64,000 nt of DNA from Neoscytalidium dimidiatum (Eukaryota; Ascomycota; Dothideomycetes; Botryosphaeriales; Botryosphaeriaceae), in assembly GCA_037367355.1 (NCBI GenBank), contig CM074696.1:62001-126000 (forward strand), read 5' to 3'. The number at the start of each line of letters is the position of its first letter. Positions within the stretch are counted from its first letter, which is position 1. Below the pieces are notes generated by a model. The model made no database searches and was not told the DNA's origin. It was given only the letters and a program-made list of their open reading frames with translations. This document shows positions 1-10,811 of the stretch, piece by piece. Made by a program: the position numbers and the translations under genes.

Positions 1-1131
1 CCCAGAGCCGTGGAATCGAGGAAAAGCGTTGGGTTACTGGCTCACCTACCGTCTCTCCGGCCAGATCTTGGGCGGCGCCATCAACCTCGGACTGAACGCG
101 AACAACAACAAAGCCGGGAAAGTGTCTTACACGGTGTTCCTGGTCTTCATCGCAATCCAGGCCGCGGGGCCTTTCGTCGCTCTCCTGCTGAACAATCCAT
201 CCGCTGTTGAGCGGCAGGATGGCAAGAAGGTGAGCCTGTCGATTGTCCAGAATCCGTGGTACGAAATCAGGGCCACGACCCGGAACTTTTTCAAGCCGAA
301 GTTTCTCCTCGTCGTCCTGTTCATTGGGCAGGCCGTCTTTTCAGAAGCCGTGTTCTTCACATATCTTGCAAGTAAGTATGAGAACTTACCTTTGACTCCG
401 CTTGTGCTTACGAAAAACCAGCGTGGTTCACCGTTCGCTCAAGAGCGCTGGGATCTTTCCTCTCCGGAATTGTTGCCGTCCTTTCAGGGAACGTATTGGG
501 GGTACGTCCAAAAGCTCGCCGAATGATGTACAAAACAGCTGACCGCATTGAAGCTTTGGCTCGATCGTGCTAAGGTCTCTCTGAAAACACGCACAAGAAG
601 CACCTTTTTCATTCTGGTCATCCTTCAAGGTGCCTGGTGGACTTGGGCCACCGTGTTGGTGTCACGCTTCAGACACACCAGGCCGACCTACGACTGGGAC
701 GACTCCGCATTCGGTGCGGCTTTTGCTGTCTACATCTTCCTGACTATCGGGTTTCAACTGAACTACCTGTTCTTGTGAGTACTTACAACCTCCCTATGAA
801 ACGCCACGGGCTAATCGTTGCTAGGTACTTTATTGTCACCAACCTTGCTGAAGGCGAGGAAGAGGTCATCAGATACGCTGCGTTGTTGCGCGGAGTGGAG
901 TCCGCGTGGCAGGCCGTGAGTTATGGCTTGACCTCGCTCCCTCTCTTTGCTGAAGTTGGAGGCGTGTATTTCTCATTCGTGCTGTGGGGAATCGCCATAT
1001 GGCCAGCTTGGCTCGTGTTGAAACACTTTGGGCAGACGGAGTCGGGACTTACTTCAGCCGCAACGGTGGAGTCAAGCGAAGACAGTGATGTAGCTGAAGT
1101 GAAGGTGGAACCTAAGGCCGAAACGTCATAA
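1..1131 (+). CDS. UNC93-like (DUF895) MFS-type membrane protein, 5' end cut off by window
   Basis: The reading frame is open from base 2 and begins inside the protein with PEPWNRGKALGYWL, typical of the UNC93-like family of fungal multi-spanning membrane proteins. Inferred exons are 1-371, 422-501, 554-774 and 825-1131, all with GT-AG introns of about 50 bases. The joined protein keeps the family stretch VRSRALGSFLSGIVA and several hydrophobic membrane segments, and ends in an acidic, Ser/Glu-rich cytoplasmic tail. The family resembles major facilitator transporters. Substrates of the fungal members are mostly unknown, so no transport role is claimed. The N-terminal membrane segments lie outside the window. 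Family assignment is strong; exon borders are predictions. Confidence 0.85.
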
Positions 1132-1348
1132 TCCTGTGCCTGTGGGACGAAAGAAGATTTTTATAATCATTAGACCGGCTCGATTTTGAAGAGTTGAGTA
1201 CAAGTGCAGATTATAGGTTTCTTGCGGAGATTCTGGTAGTAAGATAGAGTGAAAAGTTAGACTTTCCAAGGAAGTACTTTGAGTGAAGCTCTAAAAAGGC
1301 AGGAAATCTTCTCCAATTCTTTTCCGATATTCTCAGCCCTTGAAAGCC

Positions 1349-2797
1349 CTACAGCAACATGTGAAACTCTCTTGCATGCCTCCTCCCTTTGTACCACCCC
1401 TTTACCAACTGTGGGTCGGCAGCAGCTTGACCATCAGCTATCAGGCTGGATATGTTCCTCCTGCCTACCGCATCAAGATTATGATGCCACTCGTCAGCCG
1501 TGTCTGTAATAATCCAGTTGAAGCCCTGCTTTAGGATCCAGTCGAAGTCGGACCGGTAATCATGATCGCCGACCGCTAACGTGTCAAGTAGGACTGGCGC
1601 TGCATTATCTTGGAAAACAAACACGGAGTTGTTGGTGCGAATGTCCTCTGGTAGTGTGTAGTTGGCAGTGTCAAAGCTTGAAAATGATGATCCTGTTAGT
1701 CTATTTTGCTCCTTACCGATGAAAATGTATAGCGAATGTAGAATAGAGACTTACGAAGTGAGGTTCAGTGTTGTAGGCTGGATGAAATCACCGATAGCGA
1801 AGCTGAAGTAGTTTTAGTAAGGCTGGACAGATAGCCTGTAACTCCGAATTTCCAACACTTACAAGATACCCGATGTCCTAAAGGTGTCCTCGGTAGATTC
1901 CTCGCTCTCCACGTAATCTAATAGATGTTGAAGAGCGCCTCCCGTCGACTGCAATTCGATCTCGGCGCTGATCGTGTAATTTGTGGTCCCAAAGGCCTTC
2001 AAGGAGGAGAGTACATCCCATTCGCCTGCATCTACGGGCTGATAGACAGGAATGAATGCAAGATTTAGTCCTTCGGCAAAGGCGTCTTGCACCCAATCCA
2101 AAGCCTCAAAATCCAGCGGCGTACGATACCAGGATGCCTGGAGTTTGTAGATACACCACTCATTTGCTGGAACACCTGCGGCGTTCGTCAGGTTTTTAAG
2201 CGACCAATAGGCCGGTGCGACCGCCTCCTGGTCTTTGAAGTCGAGCTGCAATACTACGTCCATTCCCGTTTCGTAGACGCTCTGCACCATCTCAGGCAGT
2301 GTGGGCACCCGCTCAACCCGGACTCTGCCATCCTCATCACGCAGGTGGAGGTTCTCGATGAATCCCTCAAAGTCGTTGTCAATTACCTTGGGGTCGTATC
2401 CCATTCCGGTAAATGGGTTGTATGCTTCTTTTCCGCTCCGTTCGCCAACGTCCGTCTCACGGCCTAAGCCACTGTCATGGATCATAGGGAGGTAGCCGTC
2501 CTTAGAGAGCCGGATATCTGTCTCAACACACTCAATTCCAGCTTCAGATGCACGGAAGTACGCATCTCGGGAGTTCTCGGCTGTCCCATTCCACCTACGA
2601 GCAAGTCAATACCGAGGCTATTCGTGGTTGCTACGCCTTACATACCGGAGACCGCGATGTGCACAAAGGATCACTAAATCCTCTCGAGGATGACGGAAGG
2701 CGTCGATGATTTTCCTCACATCATAGGGCTGACGTGCGGCGCTCACCTGAAGGGCGAAGGCAGCTAATTGCACAATAAATAGATTGGTGAGTTTCAT
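1349..2797 (-). CDS. Secreted glycerophosphodiester phosphodiesterase-like protein (GDPD / PLC-like barrel)
   Basis: Predicted exons on the minus strand are 2797-2646, 2594-1863, 1802-1755 and 1700-1349, giving 427 residues in frame. The protein starts with a signal peptide (MKLTNLFIVQLAAFALQVSA). The catalytic GDPD signature follows: HRGLRWNGT after about residue 48, then ETDIRLSKDG and PMIHD, i.e. the His, Glu-x-Asp and second His that hold the metal and cleave glycerophosphodiesters. The long C-terminal barrel region contains LQLDFKD and ends without a membrane anchor, so secretion is likely. First donor is GTATGT at 2645; the last intron uses an AG at 1702-1701, because the alternative AG ten bases downstream gives a stop. 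The true substrate (phospholipid headgroup diester or other) is not shown by the sequence. Confidence 0.85.
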
Positions 2798-4716
2798 TGT
2801 CGATGTCGCTTAACAGAGCAGAATGGCTGCAGCAACATCGTAAGCTGCAAATGGTTTTTATATTGAACCAAGTTACTCCGTTACGTTGTAATGGAATAAT
2901 TGGGTCGGCAGTGGAGTCATGCCACGTACAAGCACGTGTTGGTCAGCCTCTATCCTACTGGGCCCGACAATCCCGGTATAGCGGGAATTACTCGTTCAGG
3001 GCATCGGTCGTCGCCAACATAGGTTAGCGCGCAGAACCTGCCCAGGAAAGCACCCCGCACTTCACGTTTGATTTTTTTTCCAAGCATCGATTACACCGTA
3101 CGCTCTGATCCACTCCCGGGGCATCATTTTAGACCTTGGAAATGAACAACACTAACGCTTGTGCTGAACAGCTCTCGCTTTGGATTTCTGATATCGATTC
3201 AGCTTAAGTCACGAAGATATGCTCATCAACAGGCGGAATGTTTTTCGGTGCGATACAATAGGAAAGGATTGTTCCTCCTACGAGTCCAATTTGACAACTG
3301 GTAAATACAGTTTACAAGTGGAAGCAAATATCAATGGTGGCAGGACTGACTGGAAATGGACGATCCGTCCTTCGCGAAGTGGACCGAGTAGGAGCGTAAA
3401 TACCGAAAATTGCCAGGTTGGACAAAATATAACCACCCTTAGACATTTAAGCCCGTCCCTATATCCACTTCTGGATTCCTTCTCTTATGTCTTTGCCGGA
3501 CCAACTCCACAATCCCGAATTCACAGCATTGTGGCATTCCAGCAACTCACCTTTTAAGAGAAGCCAACACACTCATTCCTCAAACCCATTGCAGTCACCC
3601 TCCTCATAAACTGGAGTGGTGACGATCGCGAAAAGTACACCATGTCGTCGCCTTCCACCGCCTTGGACCCCTTCTCCCAAAAGTCCCACATCTTCCACCG
3701 CTCTTTCGACCGGCGAGAAATATGGGATTTGCTGGTACTCGGAAGGTGGACACTGTGGTCGTGTGTCCACCCTTCATAGTATCAGAAGTAGAGCTGGTCA
3801 ACATTGTCGAGAGGTTGAGAAGGGCAGTTGTGGCAGTCAGCGAGCCATACTTGAAGCCAGAGAGAGATTCTGACGCGACCGGTAAACTTTAGGGGCAACA
3901 ATGCAATAAGCGCTTGAGCATGATGAGACTGTAGGGAACATCATTCATAATAGAGATTTTCATGATCAGAGATCAACTGGGCTCTCCATGAAGAGTTACG
4001 AAGAGGTATCCGGAGTGAAACTTAGGGCGAGCCGAAGAGCCTCGTAAGGTGTTGAGGGAAAGAGCCGATGTGCAACTCTACGGAGCTGGAAGTCAACGTG
4101 CAGCCACCTTGTTATAAAACGAGCGAGTTTGATGGCGCCACGGACCAACTCTACGAGCACCATAGCTGCATCGATGAAAATATTCCGCGCAGTAGGAGCA
4201 CCAGAAGGAAATGCAGCTTAAGCAGCGGTGTTAGCTTTGCGTTGTGCTTCTGATCCCCTTATTAGCGGTAAATTCCTCTTCCCTCGCAGCGCAGGAACAG
4301 ATATATTCGCTGGTCTCAACATGGCGATGTTGACTATTCGACATCACGCTGCGTTTTTTGCGTCGGTCTGCAGCGTTTGCTTGAGCTTGGAGATGATTCG
4401 AAGGGCTGGGATGCGGGAAGGAAGAAGAATGAACTCTTCAGCATCTACTTGGTCGGTTGTTAGGACAGGAAAATAACATGTTAGCCATTATCTGGTTTCC
4501 TACGCAATTTAAGCAATTGATTTTTGTGTGAGCGGAAGACTCGTTTGGTGCTCCAGCGCCGGTGATTGCGGCGTGCGGGGATTCTGATTGGTCAGCCTCG
4601 TAGATTCTTTCGTGACCGCCCATCGAACTTCTCAAACTGGAAAGATGCGTGAAAATTAAAGATTGAAAACTAGCTGATGGTTACTATCTGTGCCCATTGT
4701 TGCTGCCAGCCCTTCT
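2798..4716. other. Intergenic stretch, no supported gene
   Basis: Short open frames occur on both strands but none shows a domain, a signal peptide with plausible splicing, or codon use like the neighbours. The part next to 2798 is the probable promoter of the secreted phosphodiesterase. Confidence 0.5.
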
Positions 4717-5175
4717 CTAGTACCAGTTGATACAGGCAGAGTCGCCCGCCTGGCCTGTGCCCTTGCAGCAGTTGAAGAAAGTGTCGCCATCGTGCTCATC
4801 ATCAGCAGCGCACTTCAAGATGTAAGTATTTGTCCCGATGTGGCCTTCCGTTAAGAAATGCTTACGTAGTTTCCAGGGAAGCGCATTTGAGAGGTGCGTG
4901 AACCCGAATAAACCACTTTTATGTGATCAGCATCTACTTAAAATCGACAGAGAAGTGTTTTGTGTAACACGTACGAGCCTTCATGCTACCTGAAGTGCAG
5001 CATGCTGAGGTGGCACTATCAACAAGCGTCGAGCTGCCACTCTGCGCCTGGCATGCACAATAGTTCCAGCTGTCCGCAAGGGCGGCCCTAATACATGATA
5101 TTAGTACCTTATAGATTTTTTAAGCAGTAGTAGCACTTACGGGGCCAAAGCAGCGAGTACATAAGCAATCTTCAT
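4717..5175 (-). CDS. Small cysteine-rich secreted protein
   Basis: Four predicted exons (5175-5141, 5087-4975, 4915-4866, 4812-4717) join in frame to 97 residues. The start MKIAYVLAALAPAALA is a clean signal peptide; the mature chain starts near DSWNYCACQ. Seven cysteines spread over the mature part include two CC pairs (SACCTSG and FFNCCKGTG) and the C-terminus is SACINWY. Introns are 53-59 bases with canonical donors (GTAAGT, GTACGT, GTAAGC) and possible branch sites. Size, secretion signal and paired cysteines fit the broad class of small secreted fungal proteins, some of which act as effectors; no named family is recognised. The third exon is the least certain part of the model. Confidence 0.7.
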
Positions 5176-6171
5176 GTTACTTTGGATGATTTGAGAGACT
5201 TTGGCGGATATCTGATGAAATTTGGTCTGATGCAGTTGGTGACTAGAGGTTGAGAGCGCCTTTTGTACTTCAGATCATGAACCGGCCTCCGGATCTGAGA
5301 AGCTTCCGGAATTCGAAGGAGCTTGGTTACTGACATACAGAGGCTCTGTGCTCCTCGTATTCTTCTCGGTGTTGTTGCGGCTCTGTAGGCTCCATCCTAC
5401 AAATGATTCATAGCAAGAATTACCCGACACGTCATACTGTGACCGTGTTAAAGCTAACCGTGCACACAAAACCTCTATTTCTAGACCGACTTCTTTCCCT
5501 TAGTATTTTCCTGCGCCCTGACGGGTCCTAAATAATCAGACCACAACTCCCTTCAAGGCAATGTTCGGCCTGTAATCTACCATACATAGTTACTCACAGC
5601 TCCGTTCGCAGGCTCAGTTGTAGCGTTGCGGCATCTGCAGTCGGGCCAAATGTCAGTGTTGCTGACTCGCTGAGCTTGGGCCATCTTCCTTCAACAGTTG
5701 TACTGCGTGCCCCTTACCATCGGTCTCCAAATAACCTAGTCCCGAGTCACACCGCTGATATCCTCGATCCAAGAGAGATCCAGGTAGAAGCTATGGTCAG
5801 CCTTTGGTTTCCTTACGGAGAACCCCGGAAGGCACATGGCCTTACCATCACGGAAAAGCCTATGCCAAGCCATCATGTTCGGGGGTTTATAACTCCGTGT
5901 GTCCGGACCGTGTTGCAAATTCTATTTGTAGATTTTTCGCTTCTTCGAAGTGACCTGCACCAGTGCGCGAGTAGTTTTCTTTACTGTCGCTTTTACGAAT
6001 CACGTCTGAAGCGATTGAACGGCGTCAACATACATACAGAGACTATAGATCCCAGGTATCTCGAAGAAGCTCGAGCTACATATTTCTCCAAGGAAACGGA
6101 CTGGAAATCTTTTCTTTTGGTAGGTTCGATTCTCTTTCTTCATAGACCCGCGGATGCCTCTCTGTTACAAG
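5176..6171. other. Intergenic stretch, no supported gene
   Basis: Lies between the 5' end of the small secreted protein and the 3' end of the flavin monooxygenase. A 175-codon open frame on the plus strand (5676-6203) has no domain and runs into the monooxygenase 3' end; it is taken as chance. Confidence 0.45.
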
Positions 6172-7842
6172 TCAAGTTTCTTCCTTGTAGACATCATACT
6201 TGATGCGGCTGCCGACATGATCGTCTCTCAGAAAGCGCTGACAGCTACCGTAGATTCTCTCACGAGACGTAAGTGCAATCTCAGGTGTCTCGCCGTATAG
6301 CCCTCGTCTGCGTAGTTCTGGTATCAGTAGCTCCACGACAACCTCGAATGTTCCAGGCGCAGTCACGTAGCCTATGTTGAAGCCATCAAGATCTGCTTCA
6401 TTCATCCATCGCTCCATCTCATCGGCGACTGTAGAGGGAGAGCCAACAGCCAGAGGTGCGAGTCCTCCAATTGCTGCTTTCTCTGCAATGACTCGCGGAG
6501 TCCATCTAGGGACGCGACTTGATGTTGTCGACAGCGAATCAAGCATCTTCATGACTCGGCTAACTTGGTGGGAGTTCGCCGCTGTGACTTCCTGGTCAAG
6601 GGGAATTTTAGATATGTCGATCCCGGTCCATCCGTCAAAGAGCACCAAACCACCCTCAATACTTGCATACTTTCTGAGCTCCTCATACTTCGCCTCCGCC
6701 TCCACCTCCTGATCGGTTCTTCTGAGAATGGGAGTAAAGGTGACAGAAAACTTCAGTGATGCTGGGTCACGACACTTTTGTGCAGCAAGTCGGCGGATAT
6801 TCTTGACCTTGGGGCGTAGCGCGTCAGGGCTGTGGGACGATACGAATATCCCTTCGCCATGTGCCGCTGCAAAATCACTTCCTGCAGGAGAGGTCCCAGC
6901 CTGAAAAAGGAAAGGAGTCCTCTGTGGGGAGGGGTCCACAATATGGCGGCTCGATAGGGTGTAATATTTGCCTTGGTGATTGATCTGTCGAACTCTGGCT
7001 GGATCCGTGAAAGTATCCGTCTTTGGATCCAGCTTCATGGCATCCTCAGCCCAAGACCCCTCCCAAAGCCTACAGTAATATTAGTTGTGATTATATAGCA
7101 AACAGCATCACCCACGTAGTGTCTGACTCACTTGTGCAATACTCGCAAATACTCATCAGCCTGCTCATACCGCTGTTCGTGCTCTATCGGACTTGCACCG
7201 CCAATGGCTTTGAAGGCGCTGGCTTTCCAGGAGGTGACAATGTTCCACCCAATTCGGCCTTCTGTGAAATGATCCAGAGTCGAGAGCCTCTTAGCCAGGA
7301 GAAAAGAGGGTTCAAATGACGTGGGGGCTGTGATGCGAAGCCTAGAGTCCTGGTCACAGCGGCCATAGCAGTAATAGCCTCCATCGCATTTATGAGTAAG
7401 CGGCCTGCTTTGGCATTGTGAAGACGGGAAGCTCACAATTGACGGATCTGTGACAGGCCACTGCGCCGCTCGGCGGACGCATTCGTCCACGCTGCCTTTG
7501 TACGTGTCGTAACCTCCGTATGTATCTGCTAGAAACATAGAATTGAATCCTCCTCTCTCAAGCAACTTCGCCAGATTGGTCCAAAATGGTAGCCTGCGCT
7601 TTGTAGCAGACTCGTCGACTGGATTCTGGATAACCAAAGAAAAGAAAAGCGGCCGAATTAGTTCAGTCCAGATGAGAAAGCCTCGCATTGAACTCCAAAG
7701 GTAAATTTCCTTCCTCCCATATGCATACCTTCCATTGGCCGGGAGAAAGGGGTCCCGGGGTTGACATATCAAAGGCATTGAGGAGGATTTTCTTCTTGGG
7801 TGGAGCCGAGACTGGCTGGCCGGCATCATTGATTGGACCCAT
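6172..7842 (-). pseudogene. Luciferase-like flavin monooxygenase (NtaA/SnaA/DszA type) with a one-base frameshift
   Basis: Predicted exons are 7842-7729, 7625-7437, 7378-7132 and 7069-6172, about 480 residues. Family marks include KKILLNAFDM and GQW near the start, then WTNLAKLLERGGFN, FLADTYGGYDTY, WPVTDPS, AMAAVTRTLGF, LAKRLSTLDHF and GWNIVTSW, and LFQAGTSPAGSDFAA in the last exon. These enzymes use reduced FMN and O2 to oxidise substrates such as nitrilotriacetate, organosulfur compounds and sulfonates. In the third exon the frame that encodes TRTLGFA stops matching near 7334-7337, and the family continues (ITAPTSFEP) one frame over. One base appears lost, and no intron can explain this. 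It is either a mutation that kills the gene or a sequence error. Everything else, including the four splice junctions, is well preserved, so any decay would be recent. Confidence 0.85.
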
Positions 7843-8785
7843 ACCTGTTGTTCAACTCTCCAGGGTAGTTGCAATCCCAGAAGATGAAGAAACGAATTTT
7901 GAGGGATGTGTATTGCAAGCAAATATTGGCACAGGTTCAAGCGGTCTACGGCAACTTATAAGTACGTCAAACAGACGTGTGATATGATGAGCTGATTGAT
8001 TACCACCCTTACAAGCACACCATAAAGGCTTAAGATTCACCTTACGAGGTTTATCTCCATAGTGGAGTCTCGTTAATTCTATAATGGTGTCATTTTATCT
8101 CCGTCTGAAAGGCGTACTCGATCCGTTAACTCCGTTCGGTTGAGCTCAACGTAATCGAGAATTCGGCTAGGTTTGGCTAATGGAACGGCGTGTGGGATTT
8201 AGATTCTATATCTCTTGCGTGGTGTGTCTTCTAGGTAACCAGTAGTGTTGCTATGCTCTCAACGGCGCGTATTCATCCGAAAGGCGCGGTCCGTTGTGCT
8301 CCAGCTACAGAGACTACTGGGAGGATTTTGAGAATTCGACTCCATTACTTGGCGAGAATTAATCAAACACAAATAAAGATGCGTCCAGGTACAAATATAT
8401 GCATAAAACCCAGACTTTGTAGATGTAGATACTGACACAAGTAGACCGCGTTATACTGCAACTGACATGCGAAGGCATAGAAGAGTTGTCCACTATGGAC
8501 CCAGAGACATTAAGTTCTACTTCATCTAAGATTTAAGCCACATAGCTCCAGTTTCCGCATTATGTCACCAGTATAAATTTCAGTAGCAATCTACTCGGTA
8601 ACCAATCTATTTCCGTTGGAAATTGATCCACGCAAGTCGATTTGAAGGCCCTATTTCAATCGAAGATATCCAGGGTCCCTAGTACGAGCATCCTTGGCCT
8701 GATTAAGGAATAACATTCTTCGCATTTGGCTGTATGCTTTCACTCTCGGTAGGGACTGTGAAACGTCGTCAGTTCGCGAATATCA
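7843..8785. other. Intergenic stretch, promoter of monooxygenase and 3' flank of transporter
   Basis: No coding signal or RNA gene recognised. The part next to 7843 should hold the monooxygenase promoter. Confidence 0.45.
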
Positions 8786-10228
8786 TTACGATGATGTACA
8801 GCTCTTACTGGATTCTTTATCGTCCTCGCTCTCAACTATCTTCGATTTCTTTCTCTTGAAATGAACATCCAAGAAAATGGATGCCAATATAACGCAAAGG
8901 GAATTCGCGAGTGCAAAAGCATAACCTTTTGGATACCTTGGCCCCTCCACAGTCTTGAAAGTCAATAGTGGCGTCCAGGCTGTTGTCGACTGTGCCACGG
9001 CGCTCAAAGCTACAATTGCCGCTGAACGCTCGGCTGGAGACTCCTTGAGCGCGTGATTGATCCAACCGTAGAGCACGCTTGCCATAGCGCTGGCCGAGTT
9101 ATTCGTTAGAAAGGCAAACCATTTGGCTGATTCAGGTACGTTCCAAATGGTTAAGATGATTAGCCCTATGGCGTTCCATGTCTGAGCGAGGATGATTGAG
9201 TTCCGTGGCCCGAGAAAAAGATCCGATGCGAAGCGTATGAACAGAGTGTAGAACATGCCAGCCGCAGGCTGAGCAGCTCCAATCTCATTGAGACGACTCG
9301 TTGAGAACCGTTTCAGACTCTTCAGCCACAGAAGGAACGCACCTGAGCCCTGCACGCCACTATTCCAAAAGAAGATATCAATCAGAAGCAAGGTCCAGAC
9401 TTGAGGTCTTGAGGCAATCTTCCTGAGTGAAGCAATGCTGAAGGTCTCGACAGTCTCATGGCCTGCTTTTTGCAGCCGTTCCACAGCGACATCAATCTCC
9501 TTTTGCTTGAGAACCCATCTGTTGGGCTTATCAGGGGTGCCAGAAAGGATGCAGAGCCCAATGATGCCCACAGGCATGGTGATGACGGAGCAGATGATAT
9601 ACATCCATCTCCACCCGGCAAGTCCATTGACACCATCCAATTGTCTCGAGGCAGCCGCCTGAAGGAAGCCGGCGGTCATTGCACCCAACGTAGATCCGAT
9701 ATAGAACAATCCCCCTCTTCGTCCAGTCTCGTCTACTCGATACCATGAGCCGAAAATGTAGTCCACGATGGGATAGAATGCGGCTTCGAACCAACCGACG
9801 AGGAGGCGGTATGCCATCAGCTCTGCGTAGCTCTGGGCTCGGTATTGCAGCAAGGTGAAGAGTCCCCAGCTCAGATCGAGGGCAGGCAGGAGCCAGTGCA
9901 GTGGTACACGCGTAAGGAGGAAAATGAAGGGAAGCTGTCCAACAACAGCTCCGACAGTATACATGGTCTGGAGATGAACCAATTCATTTCCAAAGAGTTG
10001 AAGATCCTCTCGTAGACCGGAGACGTAGGCATTGTCTGCGAACTGTCAACTTCGCCGCATCAAGTCTCAAGGGACCGGAGAACACATACTCAGATTGGAC
10101 TGATCCACGTACTTGACCCAGTATGCGACAAACAACTATGGAACAAGGATAAGGTCAAGCTTCATGATGAGCCTTCTTTCATCAGGCGTGTCATTTTGTG
10201 AGAACCATCGGAGATTCCAGCGAGGCAT
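8786..10228 (-). pseudogene. MFS anion permease (Dal5/Liz1-like, allantoate/pantothenate family) with in-frame stop
   Basis: Two predicted exons, 10228-10090 and 10035-8786, would encode 462 residues. Exon 1 starts MPRWNLRWFSQNDTPDERR and enters the first membrane segment (KLDLILVP). The next codon, at 10138-10136, is TAG where the family normally has a tyrosine, and the frame then goes on as LFVAYWVKYVDQSNL. The second exon carries NAYVSGLREDL, GWFEAAFYP, GSWYR and AGWRWMY, all typical of ACS-family MFS carriers of organic anions such as allantoate, pantothenate, nicotinate or sulfonates. A single Tyr-to-stop change explains the break, and no splice choice removes it without losing the conserved first helix. 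Divergently placed from the BVMO gene with 583 bases between them, which suggests a once-shared promoter. A larger upstream frame starting MATALGRL cannot be joined in frame. Confidence 0.8.
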
Positions 10229-10811
10229 CGCGCAAGAGATAAAACTTTCTGTCAGAAGGAGGCGATAAGTAGTCTCGTACTTGGATCCTAAGGCGCCCGA
10301 GTGCTGTTGCCATTGCAACAGCCTTTTATGTAGAGGCTTCCCAGGCGCCGCCAACCCCAAGAGGCACATTGGCTCTGACGGGGAGCAATCGCAAAACAAA
10401 CGCCTAAAATTACGGCATTACAGTCTCAACTATTATCCGAAATATTTCTCGGGATATAACTTTAGATTTGGACAGACTCATTGCATCCTCGCTATACATG
10501 GAGTTCGTTTGCCACATCCCACTTATGTCGTCATCACGACAATGCACTCCGCAATCACGCAAACAATGATTATCCAATCTGCTCAATGAATTCAGGGAAT
10601 CTGGGCGGCTACAAAGATGTTCTATCGCCGCAAAGTCCGCAAGACCTGCTATCCCAGGAATTTCTTCGTGCATGTGAAAAGTTGTGCGAGATTGAGCTTG
10701 ACAGCAAGTGGCTCCCGGAAGGTTAAGAGAATCGTATTCCTGATCATCTCAGACCAGCTACGCTCAATTCAAAATACAGAAACTTTGTATTTCCTACCCA
10801 CAGATTTCACG
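10229..10811. promoter_or_regulatory. Divergent intergenic region between transporter and BVMO
   Basis: Holds the 5' flanks of two genes pointing away from each other. No specific binding site was identified. The position is evidence only of possible co-regulation. Confidence 0.4.

Noticed and set aside
5676..6203. 175-codon plus-strand open frame
   Set aside because: No domain, no splice-consistent extension, and overlaps the monooxygenase 3' end.
10229..10310. Longer N-terminus (MATALGRL...) for the Dal5-like permease with an added frameshift
   Set aside because: The ATG at 10228 gives a sensible start in the correct frame, so only the TAG is counted as a lesion.
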